The position numbers and the translations under genes are program-made. This document shows positions 20,724 through 31,881 of a DNA stretch of 64,000 bases, piece by piece. The number at the start of each line of letters is the position of its first letter. Positions within the stretch are counted from its first letter, which is position 1. A model generated the notes under the pieces. It was given only the letters and a program-made list of their open reading frames with translations. It had not been told where the DNA came from and did no database searches. The DNA is from Cellvibrio sp. KY-YJ-3. GTDB taxonomy: Bacteria; Pseudomonadota; Gammaproteobacteria; Pseudomonadales; Cellvibrionaceae. Where the stretch lies: NCBI RefSeq assembly GCF_008806955.1, contig NZ_CP031727.1:1812001-1876000 (forward strand). Direction: 5' to 3'.

Positions 20724-21653
20724 ATGAAGATTATTATCGTCAATAAAAACCACGCGCAAGCTCGCAGCTTCACCCTCGGTGGGTGGACTCGCGCGTTTTT
20801 GTCTGTGTGTTTATTGGGGATTCCTACTTTTGTAGGCGCCTGGGGCTATAGTTGGTTGGTGTCGGGCGATAACGAGGGCTTTTTTACCGCGGACTCTAAA
20901 GCCTGGACGGATATCTTATCGGCGCATGAAAGTGAAATCGAACAAGAACGTGCTGCATCTGAGGCGCAAATCGCCGCCTTAACAAGCAAGATGGCTGAGC
21001 TGCAAGCCCGCCTGATGCGTTTGGATGCTCTGGGTGAAAAGCTTACTTCTGCCGCTAATCTTGAGCAGGGTGAATTCGATTTTAGTCAAATTCCCGCTGT
21101 AGGCGGCCCCTCTAAAGTAACTCCTAATCAGCTTTATCAAACCCCTGATTTCTTTGCGGCGATAGATCAATTATCTAGCCAGGTTGATAGTCGTGAGCAG
21201 CAGCTCAATACCATTGAATCCTTGCTGGCGAATCGTAGCTTACTGGAAGAGACCCTGTTATCGGGAGCTCCTGTCGCCAATGCATGGATGACCTCTCGCT
21301 TTGGTTATCGCAAAGATCCATTTACCGGGAAAACTGAGTTTCATTCAGGTCTCGATTTTGCCGCGCCCACAGGCAGTAAAGTTAGCAGTGTTGCCGCAGG
21401 TATTGTCAATTGGGCTGGTCGCCATCCCGAATATGGCAATATGGTAGAGGTTAAGCATGGTGATGGTTTAGTTACTCGTTATGCTCATAACAAATCCAAT
21501 CTGGTGAAAGCCGGTGATGTAGTTAAAAAAGGGCAGATTATTGCTCTCTCAGGTTCCACGGGTCGATCAACCGCGCCTCATGTCCATTTTGAGGTGTACA
21601 AAAACGGACGTGTTGTTGATCCTGCTTCTTATATTCGTCATACCACTCGTTAG
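20724..21653 (+). CDS. M23-family peptidoglycan peptidase, membrane anchored
   Basis: The 309-residue product has one N-terminal membrane segment (about 20-44), a predicted coiled coil (ILSAHESEIEQERAASEAQI and following, about 70-115) and a C-terminal M23/LytM domain. Zinc-site motifs are HSGLDFAAPTGSKV (HxxxD) and HVHFEVYKNGRVVDP (HxH). Such enzymes cut peptide cross-links in the wall; the intact metal ligands suggest it is active, unlike EnvC/NlpD-type activators. ATG 20724 is chosen over TTG 20718 but neither has a clear ribosome site. The same gene sits between lpxC and secA in Pseudomonas. Confidence 0.93.
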   Translation: MKIIIVNKNHAQARSFTLGGWTRAFLSVCLLGIPTFVGAWGYSWLVSGDNEGFFTADSKAWTDILSAHESEIEQERAASEAQIAALTSKMAELQARLMRLDALGEKLTSAANLEQGEFDFSQIPAVGGPSKVTPNQLYQTPDFFAAIDQLSSQVDSREQQLNTIESLLANRSLLEETLLSGAPVANAWMTSRFGYRKDPFTGKTEFHSGLDFAAPTGSKVSSVAAGIVNWAGRHPEYGNMVEVKHGDGLVTRYAHNKSNLVKAGDVVKKGQIIALSGSTGRSTAPHVHFEVYKNGRVVDPASYIRHTTR

Positions 21654-21806
21654 TTATTTCCCTCTAGTCGATAGCTGATTCGCTCTTGCTTTAGTCGACG
21701 CCTTCCTATTTACTTGCCAGCATTTTCGGGTGTGTCCCGAGCTATTAATAGCGCTAATGTGCTGCGCATTTTTTATTCAGTTTTTCGTTTTATTACGGTA
21801 TTTATC

Positions 21807-24545
21807 ATGATCGGTAAGTTAATAAAGGCAGTTTTTGGTTCAAAAAATGAGCGCGAATTGAAGCGCATGAATAAAACTGTGGCGCGTATTAATGCCTTTG
21901 AACCTGAAATGCAAAAGCTCAGCGATGAGCAATTAAAGGCAAAAACCATTGAGTTTCGTGAGCGTTACAGCAAGGGCGAAACTCTGGATGATTTGTTGCC
22001 AGAAGCGTTTGCCACTGTGCGCGAAGCGAGTAAACGTGCATTGGGCATGCGCCATTTCGATGTGCAAATGATTGGTGGCATGACTCTGCACGAAGGACGC
22101 ATTGCGGAGATGCGTACCGGCGAAGGTAAAACCCTAGTGTCAACACTCCCAAGTTACTTGCATGCATTGGCGGGTAAAGGTGTTCATATTGTTACAGTGA
22201 ATGATTATCTGGCAAGCCGTGACGCAAACTGGATGATGCCTTTATATGAGTTTCTCGGCATGACCGTTGGTGTTATCCAATCCATGCAGCCTGCGGCAGT
22301 TAAACGTGCTGCTTATGCTGCAGACGTTACCTACGGTACTAATAATGAATATGGTTTTGATTATTTACGCGACAATATGGCGCTTAGTAAGCGCGATAAA
22401 GTTCAGCGCCCATTAAATTTTGCAGTAATCGACGAAGTTGACTCGATTCTTATCGATGAGGCGCGTACACCACTCATTATTTCTGGCGCTGCAGAAAATA
22501 GTTCAGAACTTTACAAGCGCATGAATCAATTGGTAATGAAACTCAAGCGCCAAATTGATAACGGTGAAGACGGTGAGCGTCGTGTTATCTCTGAGCCAGG
22601 CGATTTTACGGTTGATGAGAAATCGCGTCAGGTTGAACTGACGGAAGACGGTCACCAGCGCGTAGAGGATTTGTTGATCCAAGCTGGTTTGTTGCAGCCA
22701 GATCAAAATCTTTATGCAGCCAATAATTTAGCATTGTTACATCATGTGAATTCGGCGTTGCGCGCCCATGCATTATTTCATTTGGATGTTGAATACATCG
22801 TACAGGAAGGTCAGGTTGTCTTAATCGATGAACACACTGGCCGCACTATGCCTGGTCGTCGGTTATCTGAAGGCTTGCATCAGGCAATTGAAGCCAAAGA
22901 AGGTGTTGCGATTCAAAGCGAGAGCCAAACCTTGGCATCCACTACCTTCCAAAATTATTTCCGTTTATATCCAACCCTTTCTGGTATGACCGGAACTGCC
23001 GATACCGAGGCTTATGAATTTCGTGAAATTTATGGTTTGGATGTAGTCGTTATTCCTACCAATCGTGCAGTGCAGCGTTTGGATATGAATGACAAAGTTT
23101 TCTTATCGCTGGAAGAAAAATATCTGGCAATCGTGGAGGATATTAAAGCGTTTCAATCGAAAAATGCGCCCATTTTGGTGGGAACTGCATCTATTGAAAC
23201 CTCCGAAGAAATGTCGCGCCGTTTGACCAAAGCAGGTATTAAACATCAAGTGCTCAATGCCAAGTTTCACGCACAGGAAGCTGAAATTATTGCGCAAGCT
23301 GGGCGTCCGGGTGCTGTCACTATTGCAACTAACATGGCTGGCCGCGGTACAGATATTGTGTTGGGCGGTCGCTGGGAATCTGACATCGCCAAGCTGGAGA
23401 ATCCTGGTCAAGAAGAAATCGATGCTATAAAAGCCGATTGGAAGCAGCGCCATGAAACAGTGTTGGCTGCCGGTGGTTTGCATATTATTGGAACTGAGCG
23501 CCACGAATCGCGCCGTATCGATAATCAGTTGCGTGGACGTGCCGGTCGTCAGGGTGACCCAGGTTTGACGCGCTTTTATTTATCGCTTGAAGATAATTTG
23601 ATGCGTATTTTTGCCTCCGAGCGTGTGCGTAACTTTATGCAGGCGCTGGGCATGGAAAAAGGCGAAGCTATTGAGCATCGCATGGTTAACAATGCGATTG
23701 AAAAAGCCCAGCGTAAAGTTGAAGGCCGCAACTTTGATATTCGTAAACAGCTGCTGGAATTTGATGATGTAGCAAATGACCAGCGGCAGATAATTTATCA
23801 TCAGCGCAACGAATTATTAGATGCAGAATCTATTCGCGAAACCATTACGGCGATTCGTGAAGAAGTTGTTGAAGATGTGATTAACGGTTTTATTACGCCT
23901 CAATCCATTGAGGACCAGTGGGATGTTGCTGGTTTGGAAAAACAAATTGAAATGGACTTTGGTTTGCATCTCACGATTGCCAAATGGTTAGAAGAGGATA
24001 CGCGCTTACATGAAGAAACTTTGCGCAAGAAAATTCTCGCCGAAATTCAGGGAGCCTATGATGCCAAGTGCGAGCGCGTTGGCGACATTATGCTGGAAAT
24101 TGAAAAACAGGTAATGTTGCAGGTGTTGGACAATGCTTGGAAGGATCACTTGGCAACTATGGATCACCTCCGCCAGGGAATTAATTTGCGCTCCTATGCA
24201 CAAAAAAATCCGAAGCAAGAATATAAACGCGAATCCTTTGAGTTATTCCAAAGTTTGCTGATGACAGTGAAGCGTGAAACTATTTACTTGATGGCACGTG
24301 TTGAACCGATCTCTCGCGAACAAATGGAAGAGATGGAAAATCAGCGTCGCGAAGAGTTAGCTCGTCAAAAAATGCAGCTTCGTCACGATGAACTTTCGGC
24401 ATTGGCTGAACCCGAGCCTCAGCCAACAGCTGTACCGCGCACGCCCTCTCCCGTAGTGCGGGAAGGCCGTAAAGTAGGTCGCAATGATCCTTGTCCATGT
24501 GGGTCAGGCAAGAAATTCAAAAGCTGTCATGGTGCCCTTGAGTAA
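21807..24545 (+). CDS. secA: Preprotein translocase ATPase SecA
   Basis: Motor of the Sec export pathway. Walker [14 protein letters not shown] (near 104), the DEAD-like [21 protein letters not shown], motif [12 protein letters not shown] and the [13 protein letters not shown] segment are visible. The C-terminus [17 protein letters not shown] is the zinc-binding SecB-interaction site with all three Cys and the His. ATG 21807 gives the family start [19 protein letters not shown] and 912 residues (E. coli 901). A SecM-like arrest peptide gene was looked for upstream and not found. Confidence 0.98.
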   Translation: MIGKLIKAVFGSKNERELKRMNKTVARINAFEPEMQKLSDEQLKAKTIEFRERYSKGETLDDLLPEAFATVREASKRALGMRHFDVQMIGGMTLHEGRIAEMRTGEGKTLVSTLPSYLHALAGKGVHIVTVNDYLASRDANWMMPLYEFLGMTVGVIQSMQPAAVKRAAYAADVTYGTNNEYGFDYLRDNMALSKRDKVQRPLNFAVIDEVDSILIDEARTPLIISGAAENSSELYKRMNQLVMKLKRQIDNGEDGERRVISEPGDFTVDEKSRQVELTEDGHQRVEDLLIQAGLLQPDQNLYAANNLALLHHVNSALRAHALFHLDVEYIVQEGQVVLIDEHTGRTMPGRRLSEGLHQAIEAKEGVAIQSESQTLASTTFQNYFRLYPTLSGMTGTADTEAYEFREIYGLDVVVIPTNRAVQRLDMNDKVFLSLEEKYLAIVEDIKAFQSKNAPILVGTASIETSEEMSRRLTKAGIKHQVLNAKFHAQEAEIIAQAGRPGAVTIATNMAGRGTDIVLGGRWESDIAKLENPGQEEIDAIKADWKQRHETVLAAGGLHIIGTERHESRRIDNQLRGRAGRQGDPGLTRFYLSLEDNLMRIFASERVRNFMQALGMEKGEAIEHRMVNNAIEKAQRKVEGRNFDIRKQLLEFDDVANDQRQIIYHQRNELLDAESIRETITAIREEVVEDVINGFITPQSIEDQWDVAGLEKQIEMDFGLHLTIAKWLEEDTRLHEETLRKKILAEIQGAYDAKCERVGDIMLEIEKQVMLQVLDNAWKDHLATMDHLRQGINLRSYAQKNPKQEYKRESFELFQSLLMTVKRETIYLMARVEPISREQMEEMENQRREELARQKMQLRHDELSALAEPEPQPTAVPRTPSPVVREGRKVGRNDPCPCGSGKKFKSCHGALE

Positions 24546-24618
24546 AATCCTTGGGTGTGATGCTCTGTTACATGAATATTTTTTTTGAGTAAAAACAATT
24601 TTTTGTCGAGTGAAAGTT

Positions 24619-25839
24619 ATGGCTGTTGGTGATTATCCGTTTCCTCAAATGCACCCTGTTCAAGGTGTAAAACTAACTGCAGTGAGTGCCGGCATTAAAA
24701 AAGTTGGGCGTCGCGATGTTGTGCTATTGGAGTTGGCAGAGGGCAGTAGTGTTGCGGGGGTCTTCACTAAAAATGCTTTTTGCGCGGCCCCTGTCACTGT
24801 CTGTAAGGAGCACTTAGCCAAAGCACCTATTCGGTTTTTGGTTATCAACTCTGGCAATGCAAATGCTTGTACTGGTGAACAAGGTTTAATGGACGCGAAA
24901 GCAACTTGCGCTGCCATTGCAGAATTAACGGGTGTTACTCCAGAGCAAGTACTGCCATTTTCTACCGGTGTAATCGGCGAACCTTTACCTGTCCAAAAAA
25001 TTACAGCGGTAATTCCTGAAGCGCTACAAAAAGTAAATATCAACGGTTGGGATGATGCCGGTGCAGGCATTATGACTACCGATACCCGGCCGAAAGGATT
25101 TAGTCAGCAGTTTGAATATCAAGGTAAAACAATTACCGTGAATGGTATTTCCAAAGGTGCTGGCATGATCAAACCCAACATGGCAACCATGCTGGGTTAC
25201 ATCGCGACTGATGCAAAAATTGCACAACCACTATTGCAGACACTTGCACGTGAAGCTGCCGATAAATCATTCAATCGCATTACTATCGATGGCGATACTT
25301 CCACTAACGATTCTTGCATTTTAATCGCAACCGGCCAGGTGGATGTCCCGGAAGTGACCGAAGCAACGGGTGAGCTCTATGAAAAGCTGCACGACTTTAT
25401 TCTGGCCGCGCACATTCATCTCGCTAAAAGTATTGTGAGTGATGGTGAGGGCGCCACCAAGTTTGTCACTGTTGCCGTGAGTGGTGGTGCAAATCGCGAT
25501 GAGTGCCTGGACGTTGCTTACGCGGTTGCTCACTCACCACTGATTAAAACTGCATTGTTTGCCTCGGATCCCAACTGGGGGCGTATTGTGGCGGCTATTG
25601 GTTATGCCGGTGTGCCGGATTTGGATGCAACAAAAGTTCGTGTCCATTTGAATGATACGCTGATTGTTGAGCATGGTGGTCGTGCTAAAAGTTATACAGA
25701 GGCGCAAGGGCAGGCAGTGATGAGCCAAGCTGAGATTGCTATTAACATTAATCTGGGGCGTGGTGAAGTTGCAGAAACTGTCTGGACTACTGACTTGTCT
25801 TACGAGTATGTGCGCATTAATGCTGATTATCGCTCGTAA
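24619..25839 (+). CDS. argJ: Ornithine acetyltransferase / N-acetylglutamate synthase ArgJ
   Basis: Transfers the acetyl group from N-acetylornithine to glutamate in the cyclic arginine pathway; bifunctional versions also use acetyl-CoA. The precursor cuts itself into two chains between Ala and Thr: the site is in KGAGMIKPNMATMLG, with Thr190 as the new N-terminal nucleophile. ITIDGDTSTNDS and the oxyanion-hole segment FSTGVIGEPL are also present. ATG 24619 gives the typical start MAVGDYPFPQMHPVQGVKL. Length 406. It follows secA, as in Pseudomonas. Confidence 0.97.
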   Translation: MAVGDYPFPQMHPVQGVKLTAVSAGIKKVGRRDVVLLELAEGSSVAGVFTKNAFCAAPVTVCKEHLAKAPIRFLVINSGNANACTGEQGLMDAKATCAAIAELTGVTPEQVLPFSTGVIGEPLPVQKITAVIPEALQKVNINGWDDAGAGIMTTDTRPKGFSQQFEYQGKTITVNGISKGAGMIKPNMATMLGYIATDAKIAQPLLQTLAREAADKSFNRITIDGDTSTNDSCILIATGQVDVPEVTEATGELYEKLHDFILAAHIHLAKSIVSDGEGATKFVTVAVSGGANRDECLDVAYAVAHSPLIKTALFASDPNWGRIVAAIGYAGVPDLDATKVRVHLNDTLIVEHGGRAKSYTEAQGQAVMSQAEIAININLGRGEVAETVWTTDLSYEYVRINADYRS

Positions 25840-25879
25840 TGGCGGTTCTAATTCTTGGCTCAACGAATTGTAAATATTG

Positions 25880-26836
25880 ATGGTTAGTAAATTGGTACAT
25901 GTTGCCGTCGGTGTTATCTGCGATGGTAAGGGTAAGATTCTTATCGCCAAGCGCCCTGATAGTGCGCATCAAGGCGGGCTCTGGGAGTTTCCCGGCGGTA
26001 AGGTTGATGCTGGCGAAACTATAGAGCAAGCGCTGGTGCGCGAGTTGCTCGAAGAATTAAATATTGGTGTGCTTGCCAGCGAACCACTGATCCAAATTCG
26101 GCATCATTACCCTGACAAGTCTGTACTTTTGGATGTGCATCGCATTACTCGTTTTTCTGGCGTTGCTCGTGGTAACGAGGGACAGCGAATTGAATGGGTG
26201 GATGTTAAGCAACTGAATCAGTTTGAGTTTCCCGCTGCAAATCGCCCCATTATTTCTGCAATCAATCTGCCCTCGACCTACGCGATTACTGGCCCTCTTA
26301 TCGATGAGCATGGTTTTATTGAGAGAGTGACGGAAGTTCTGGAGACTGGGGTTGGTGTTTTACAGCTACGCATTCCCGGTTTTTCTCTCACTCACCACCA
26401 AGATGTATTGAGTGTTGTTGCCGACTTGGCCGCCTTATACAAAGTACAGCTGCAAATAAATGTACCTGTTGATATTTTTAAGCAAATGCAGGATTTGTTT
26501 CCGCATATAAAAGCAGGCCTGCATTTAAATCGTCATGAGGCTGCTCAGCTAACCAAGCGCCCGATAGAGGATAACCTATTAATGGGTGTGTCTTGTCATA
26601 ACGCGCAGGAAATTGAACAGGCTCAAACTATCGGTGCAGATTATTTACTGGTATCGCCTGTAAAAAACACTGCATCCCACCCAGATGTAACGCCACTAGG
26701 TTGGGCGCAGTTTTCACGATTGGTAGAGTTGGCAAATGTGCCGGTTTATGCACTGGGTGGTGTTTCTGATAAAGATATTCGTGAAGCTCGCGCTAATGGC
26801 GCACAGGGAATAGCGAGTATTAGTGCCTGGTGGTGA
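25880..26836 (+). CDS. Nudix hydrolase (MutT type) fused to ThiE-like domain
   Basis: Residues 1-130 form a MutT-like Nudix domain with the full Nudix box (GGKVDAGETIEQALVRELLEEL; G, E, RELLEE positions all kept). MutT clears 8-oxo-dGTP from the nucleotide pool. Residues about 135-318 form a thiamine-phosphate-synthase-like TIM barrel (YAITGPLI, AGLHLNRHEA, GVSCHNAQEIEQA, GADYLLVSPVKNTASHPD, VYALGGVSDKDI). This fusion is known in many gammaproteobacteria; whether the second half makes thiamine phosphate is uncertain, since it is shorter than ThiE. It ends 16 bp from the convergent yacG. Start ATG 25880 rather than the TTG just before. Confidence 0.93.
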   Translation: MVSKLVHVAVGVICDGKGKILIAKRPDSAHQGGLWEFPGGKVDAGETIEQALVRELLEELNIGVLASEPLIQIRHHYPDKSVLLDVHRITRFSGVARGNEGQRIEWVDVKQLNQFEFPAANRPIISAINLPSTYAITGPLIDEHGFIERVTEVLETGVGVLQLRIPGFSLTHHQDVLSVVADLAALYKVQLQINVPVDIFKQMQDLFPHIKAGLHLNRHEAAQLTKRPIEDNLLMGVSCHNAQEIEQAQTIGADYLLVSPVKNTASHPDVTPLGWAQFSRLVELANVPVYALGGVSDKDIREARANGAQGIASISAWW

Positions 26837-26852
26837 GTAGTTAAAATTCACC

Positions 26853-27065
26853 TTAGTGTTGTGATTCATCTTCTGAATTAATATCCAGATTGTCTCCTGC
26901 AATCCGATGGCTTTCACTGGCCCATTCCCCCAAATCAATCAGGCGGCAGCGATCGCTGCAGAAAGGGCGGTGGGGGAATTCATCATTCCAAAGCACTGTT
27001 TTTTTACAGGTAGGGCAGGTCAGTTTCAAACTGCTCAAGTCAGTTTTTTGATCGATAGTCGACAT
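26853..27065 (-). CDS. yacG: DNA gyrase inhibitor YacG, zinc-binding
   Basis: Short 70-residue protein with the four-cysteine zinc site CPTC (17-20) and CSDRC (36-40), followed by the family signature [11 protein letters not shown]. In E. coli YacG binds GyrB and blocks DNA binding by gyrase. It is the last gene of the pilB-pilC-pilD-coaE-yacG operon, 8 bp after coaE, the usual arrangement in gammaproteobacteria. Confidence 0.97.
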   Translation of the reverse strand: MSTIDQKTDLSSLKLTCPTCKKTVLWNDEFPHRPFCSDRCRLIDLGEWASESHRIAGDNLDINSEDESQH

Positions 27066-27073
27066 AAATACAA

Positions 27074-27685
27074 TTACTGCGCTGAAGTGGTTTCGAGTTG
27101 AGCGAGCTCTGAATACAGCTCGTGTAGTTTATCCACTTGCTGATTAAGTTCATCAATGCTCCCATGATTCTGAATAATATCATGCGCGCGCGCGCAGCGT
27201 TCCTGACGGCTTAATTGCGTCTCCATAATCGCTTCTATTTTTTGCGCATCGCTGTTATCGCGCAAGCTGGCTCGCTCTATTTGTACCATCTCACTGACAT
27301 CAACAACCAATATGCGATCCACCATTTCATATTGTTTGGTTTCAAGTAAGAGCGGTGATTCAAGTATGGTGTAAAGGCTGGTTGATGCATTTAACTGGCG
27401 ACGGATTTCGGCATTTATTAGTGGATGTAACAAGGTTTCGAGCCATTGCTTTTCGGTGGGAGTTTTAAAAATAATATCGCGTAGTTTGCGTCGATTTAAG
27501 TTGCCGTCGGTTTCTATAGCCTGATTGCCAAAATGCTGGGCAATTGATTGCAGCGCAGGGCTCCCAGGCACTACTACTTCGCGAGCAACGATATCTGCAT
27601 TAACAACAGTGATCCGGTGCATTGCAAAGCGTTTACTTGCTTGCGATTTGCCGCTGCCAATACCGCCAGTAAGCCCAACAATCAT
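27074..27685 (-). CDS. coaE: Dephospho-CoA kinase CoaE
   Basis: Last step of coenzyme A synthesis: phosphorylates the 3' hydroxyl of dephospho-CoA. The P-loop [11 protein letters not shown] (4-14) opens the protein; [11 protein letters not shown] (substrate site) and [22 protein letters not shown] follow. Length 203 residues, E. coli 206. It lies 26 bp after pilD and 8 bp before yacG. Confidence 0.97.
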   Translation of the reverse strand: MIVGLTGGIGSGKSQASKRFAMHRITVVNADIVAREVVVPGSPALQSIAQHFGNQAIETDGNLNRRKLRDIIFKTPTEKQWLETLLHPLINAEIRRQLNASTSLYTILESPLLLETKQYEMVDRILVVDVSEMVQIERASLRDNSDAQKIEAIMETQLSRQERCARAHDIIQNHGSIDELNQQVDKLHELYSELAQLETTSAQ

Positions 27686-27711
27686 TTTACTGAGTCCCTT
27701 GATACCGTTTC

Positions 27712-28608
27712 TTAGTTAGTGACAAATAACTTCAAATAAGTTTGATTGATGGTGTCTCCCCATATGAATGCAATCCAGCCTGCAATAGCAAGGTAGGGGC
27801 CAAAGGGAATTGGAATATTTTTATCGCGTCCACGCATTATTATCATCGCGATGCCAATTACTGCACCTACCAACGATGACAGTAAAATAATTTGCGGCAG
27901 CAGTTGCCAGCCCATCCACGCGCCCAGTGCAGCCAGCAATTTGAAATCCCCGAAGCCCATTCCTTCTTTTCCGGTCACCAGCTTGAAGGTCTGGTATACC
28001 AGCCACAGAGACATATAACCTGCAATTGCCCCCCACAATGCGCTGGGTAAATCGGTAAATACACCAAAGCTATTAACGATCAAACCCAGCCACAGCAAAG
28101 GCAGGGTTATATCGTCGGGCAACAAATAGGTATCTATGTCAATCATGGTCAATGCGATGAGTGACCAAGTGAGTATTAGCGCGGCTAGCCCGTTCCAGTT
28201 AATTCCAAAATAGCCGATCGCAATTATCGAGAGCACACCGGTAATAACTTCAATAATTGGGTAGCGAATAGAAATTGCCGTTTTGCAGCTGGAACACTTA
28301 CCGCCAAGGCATACATAACTAATAACAGGAATATTTTCCCATGCGCGAATTTTATGCCCGCAGCCAGGGCAGCGCGATGCAGGAACCATTAAATTGAAGG
28401 GGTCCTGCTTTTCGTCTTGTGAAGGAAGTGCAGCTATATTGCTATCACTGGCGAGAAAATCTTTACATTGGTTTTGCCAGTCGCGCTCCATCATTTTTGG
28501 TAGGCGATAAATAACAACATTTAGAAAACTGCCAACTAGTAAACCTAGGACTAAGGCACAAGCCATACCCAAAATCGGGTAGGCTTGCAGAGCAGAAAAA
28601 AGAGTCAC
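27712..28608 (-). CDS. pilD: Prepilin peptidase / N-methyltransferase PilD
   Basis: Inner membrane aspartate protease that cuts the leader of type IV prepilins and methylates the new N-terminus. The 298-residue product carries the four-cysteine motif (CPGC ... CSSC, about 84-115), the two catalytic aspartates in TMIDIDTYLLPD and in GMGFGDFKLLAALGAWMGW, and about eight membrane segments. Its substrates probably include the two pilins encoded at 31948 and 34629. Only 2 bp separate it from pilC. Confidence 0.97.
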   Translation of the reverse strand: MTLFSALQAYPILGMACALVLGLLVGSFLNVVIYRLPKMMERDWQNQCKDFLASDSNIAALPSQDEKQDPFNLMVPASRCPGCGHKIRAWENIPVISYVCLGGKCSSCKTAISIRYPIIEVITGVLSIIAIGYFGINWNGLAALILTWSLIALTMIDIDTYLLPDDITLPLLWLGLIVNSFGVFTDLPSALWGAIAGYMSLWLVYQTFKLVTGKEGMGFGDFKLLAALGAWMGWQLLPQIILLSSLVGAVIGIAMIIMRGRDKNIPIPFGPYLAIAGWIAFIWGDTINQTYLKLFVTN

Positions 28609-28610
28609 GT

Positions 28611-29891
28611 TTATACAACCGCACCGAGTTGGAAGATTGGAAGGTACATGGCAATTAGCAGGCCGCCGACTAAGACACCGAGTACCGACATAATTATCGG
28701 CTCTAATAAGGAGGTCAGTGTATCAACCATATTATCTACAGCCTCTTCGTAATAAACAGCTACTTTATCCAGCATCGCATCCAGTGCGCCAGATTCTTCA
28801 CCGATAGCAGCCATTTGTATCAGAAGTGTAGGGAAGATGGTTCTCGCTTTAAGCGCAGTATTTAGCTGTATCCCAGTGGATACGTCTTCACGTACTTTTA
28901 TTATCGCATCGGAATAGATTTTATTGCCTGCAGCTCCTGCAACAGATGTCAGTGCATCAATAAGTGGGACGCCTGCCGCAAAGGTTGTGGCGAGTGTACG
29001 TGCAAAGCGTGCCATAACAGATAAATAAAGAATCTTGCCTATGATTGGTAATTTAAGTAAGTATTTATCAATTGCATAAGCGACCGCCGGTGAGCGACGA
29101 GCAGCCTCCTTAAATAGGAAGACAAAACCAATGAGTCCTACAAGAATAATCAGCCAATAGGCTTGAGCAAGTTCCGATAAATATAAAACAAACAAAGTAA
29201 ATGCCGGAAGATCAGCACCAAAACCACTGAAGGTTTGCGCAAACTGCGGCACAACTTTTACTAGAAGAATACCTGTTACGACTATAGCCACTATAACTAC
29301 AGCTATTGGGTAGGTAAGTGCTTTTTTAATTTTGGCTTTTAATGCCTCAGTTTTTTCTTTATAAGTCGCGATTCGGTCTAGCATGGTTTCAAGTGCGCCC
29401 GATTGCTCACCTGCATCAACAAGGTTACAGAATAGCTCATCGAAATATTTGGGGTGTTCTCTTAGCGAGTTAGCGAAACCGCCGCCAGCTGCCACACTGT
29501 CTCTAATTTGAAGTACCAGTTTTTTTAAGTTCGGGTTTTCCAATCCATCTGCGACTATATCAAAGGCCTGAACTAGTGGTACGCCTGCTTTCATCATAGT
29601 CGCCATTTGACGCGAAAAAACGGCTATATCGCCCGGTTTAATCGCTTTGCCGCTTGAGCCGAACAATGGTTTGGACTTTTTAGTTACTGACTTTGCAGTA
29701 ATTCCTTGTTTGGCTAACAGCGCCCTTACGATAGTCGGGCTACCGCCATTGATTTCACCTTGAATCTTATTGCCTTTTTTATCAGTACCTTTATAGGAAT
29801 AGGTGTTGGTAGTTGCGATAGGCTTTGATTTGGTTGCCGCTTTTGTTTTGCTTGCAGCGCTATTTGGCTTTGATGTGGTTGTTAATGCCAT
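28611..29891 (-). CDS. pilC: Type IV pilus inner membrane platform protein PilC
   Basis: Polytopic protein that links the cytoplasmic ATPase to the growing pilus. It has 426 residues with two T2SSF domains (about 90-215 and 295-415), each with a GVPL motif and three membrane spans overall. The N-terminus is an unusually Lys/Thr/Ala/Ser-rich stretch of about 30 residues before the YKGTDKKGNKIQGEI segment. It sits 3 bp after pilB. Confidence 0.97.
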   Translation of the reverse strand: MALTTTSKPNSAASKTKAATKSKPIATTNTYSYKGTDKKGNKIQGEINGGSPTIVRALLAKQGITAKSVTKKSKPLFGSSGKAIKPGDIAVFSRQMATMMKAGVPLVQAFDIVADGLENPNLKKLVLQIRDSVAAGGGFANSLREHPKYFDELFCNLVDAGEQSGALETMLDRIATYKEKTEALKAKIKKALTYPIAVVIVAIVVTGILLVKVVPQFAQTFSGFGADLPAFTLFVLYLSELAQAYWLIILVGLIGFVFLFKEAARRSPAVAYAIDKYLLKLPIIGKILYLSVMARFARTLATTFAAGVPLIDALTSVAGAAGNKIYSDAIIKVREDVSTGIQLNTALKARTIFPTLLIQMAAIGEESGALDAMLDKVAVYYEEAVDNMVDTLTSLLEPIIMSVLGVLVGGLLIAMYLPIFQLGAVV

Positions 29892-29894
29892 GGA

Positions 29895-31652
29895 TTAATC
29901 CTTGGTGACTCGGTTGGCCTCTTCGAGGCTGGTTAGTCCCATTGCGACTTTGCGCAATGCAGATACCCGTAAATTATTAAAACCCGCTTCTTTGGCAGCG
30001 CGTGCGATTTGCAATGAATTGCCGCCCTCCATTATAAGGTTGGCAATTGTTGGGGTGATGCGAACCACTTCATATACCCCCACGCGCCCTTTATAACCGT
30101 TATTGCACTTCTCGCAACCTCCCGGATGGAACAATTGAAATTCCGCTCGTGGAATCCCAATTTCATCAAAACCTTCCTGAGTGAGTATGTCGGCAGGAAT
30201 ATCGGTTGCTGGTTTTTTACAGGCACTGCACAGTCTGCGCGCCAACCGCTGGGCAATAATCAAGCTCACACTGGTTGCAACGTTAAATGCGGGTACTCCC
30301 ATATTCAGCAAGCGCGTCAAGGTTTCCGGCGCTGAGTTGGTGTGCAGAGTAGATAGGACCAAGTGACCTGTTTGTGATGCTTTAATTGCAATTTCGGCGG
30401 TTTCAAGGTCGCGAATTTCCCCCACCATAATTACATCTGGATCCTGACGCAAGAAGGAGCGTAGGGCCTCCGCAAACGTAAGCCCAACACGTGAGTTCAT
30501 TTGAACCTGATTAATGCCTTCAAGGTTAATTTCCACCGGGTCTTCCGCAGTGGAAATATTCACTTCGCTGGTATTCAAAATATTCAAACCGGTATAAAGC
30601 GATACCGTTTTACCGCTACCGGTGGGGCCTGTTACCAGAATCATGCCCTGCGATTGCGCTAGCGCATCCATATAGAGCTTTTTCTGCTCGTCTTCATAAC
30701 CTAATGCATCAATCCCCAATTTTGCGGAGCTGGGATCGAGAATACGCAATACAATTTTCTCGCCGAACAAGGTGGGCAGGGTGTTTACTCGGAAATCGAT
30801 AGCGCGGGTTTTGGATACTTTTAATTTTATGCGGCCATCTTGCGGCAAGCGACGCTCTGAAATATCCATTTGTGACATGACTTTCAAGCGCGCCGCCATA
30901 CGAAACGCAAGGTTTACGGGCGGGCGGGATACCTCATGTAAAACACCATCGGTACGGAAACGAATGCGGTAACTTTTTTCATAGGGTTCAAAGTGAATAT
31001 CAGATGAGCCACCCTTAATAGCATCCAATAAAACTTTGTTAATGTATTTAACGATCGGTGCTTCATCGGCTTCGTTGGCTTCATCCGGTGAACCTGCGTC
31101 GCTAACAGCTTGGACATCAAGCTCATTCATATCGTCATCAAGGCCGCCCAATGCATCGCCTAGTGACTCTTCTTGAGCATTGAGGTACTTGTCGATAGCA
31201 ACTTGAAGTTTGTCTGCTTCAACAAGTACCGCTTCGGTATTTATCCCCGTATTAAATTTAATTTCATCCAGTGCATGTAAATCAGTGGGATCAGTAACTG
31301 CCAGAAACAGGCGGTTTCCACGACGAGCAATTGGTAAGGTATGGTGTTTTCGAATCAGTTTATCGTCTACTAACTTTTGCGGAATTAGATCCTTATTAAG
31401 CGCATTTAAATCGAAAACCGGGGAACCGAATTCTTCAGAGGCGACTAATGCCAAGGTTCGTGCATCTAGAATTCCATTTGCAACCAAATGCTGAACGAAA
31501 GGCATTTTGTCCTTTTTTGCCTGAGCGACAGCCTTGGTTGCTAGCTCTATCTCCAAAATATTGTCAGCGACCAGCCGGCGTGCTAATCCATTTAATGATG
31601 CGGGAGTTGGGTTATTCATGAGCTGTGCCGATAGGTTAAGTTTACTGTCCAT
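29895..31652 (-). CDS. pilB: Type IV pilus assembly ATPase PilB
   Basis: Hexameric cytoplasmic ATPase that drives pilus extension. The 585 residues include an N-terminal MshEN-type domain (about 20-170; in some homologues this binds c-di-GMP), the [11 protein letters not shown] Asp box, Walker [18 protein letters not shown], Walker [17 protein letters not shown], the His box [12 protein letters not shown] and a zinc site with two CxxC pairs (CSAC ... CEKC). It heads the minus-strand pil operon and is divergent from the pilin gene at 31948. Confidence 0.98.
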   Translation of the reverse strand: MDSKLNLSAQLMNNPTPASLNGLARRLVADNILEIELATKAVAQAKKDKMPFVQHLVANGILDARTLALVASEEFGSPVFDLNALNKDLIPQKLVDDKLIRKHHTLPIARRGNRLFLAVTDPTDLHALDEIKFNTGINTEAVLVEADKLQVAIDKYLNAQEESLGDALGGLDDDMNELDVQAVSDAGSPDEANEADEAPIVKYINKVLLDAIKGGSSDIHFEPYEKSYRIRFRTDGVLHEVSRPPVNLAFRMAARLKVMSQMDISERRLPQDGRIKLKVSKTRAIDFRVNTLPTLFGEKIVLRILDPSSAKLGIDALGYEDEQKKLYMDALAQSQGMILVTGPTGSGKTVSLYTGLNILNTSEVNISTAEDPVEINLEGINQVQMNSRVGLTFAEALRSFLRQDPDVIMVGEIRDLETAEIAIKASQTGHLVLSTLHTNSAPETLTRLLNMGVPAFNVATSVSLIIAQRLARRLCSACKKPATDIPADILTQEGFDEIGIPRAEFQLFHPGGCEKCNNGYKGRVGVYEVVRITPTIANLIMEGGNSLQIARAAKEAGFNNLRVSALRKVAMGLTSLEEANRVTKD

Positions 31653-31803
31653 AAAACAATTATTTGTATCAATAGTACAGTAACTTTAGCAGCTAATAAC
31701 CTGCCAGACCTAAAGTTGTTGTTTAAATCGGCTGGTAATTCTTGCTGATTGACAAAAAACGTCAGCTAATCGCAATTATTGTCTAGTGGGTTTGAGTGTA
31801 GTG

Positions 31804-31818
31804 TTGGCTAAGAGCCAA
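31804..31818. repeat. Short palindrome upstream of pilin promoter
   Basis: TTGGCT-AAG-AGCCAA, a perfect 6-bp inverted repeat, lies about 75 bp ahead of the -24 element of the pilin promoter, a distance at which activators of sigma-54 often bind. It does not match a PilR site that I can recognise. Confidence 0.4.
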
Positions 31819-31881
31819 GAATTGAGTGAGACCTGTCACGTTTTCGTTTGATTTTGTTAAGGTTTACTTTGGGCTCCGTAG

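Noticed and set aside
21714-21806. Upstream extension of secA to 21714
   Set aside because: The extra 31 residues have no similarity to SecA, whereas ATG 21807 gives the exact family N-terminus.
21654-21806. Possible SecM-like arrest peptide gene upstream of secA
   Set aside because: No signal peptide followed by a proline-ended arrest motif is found; the gap is only 153 bp.
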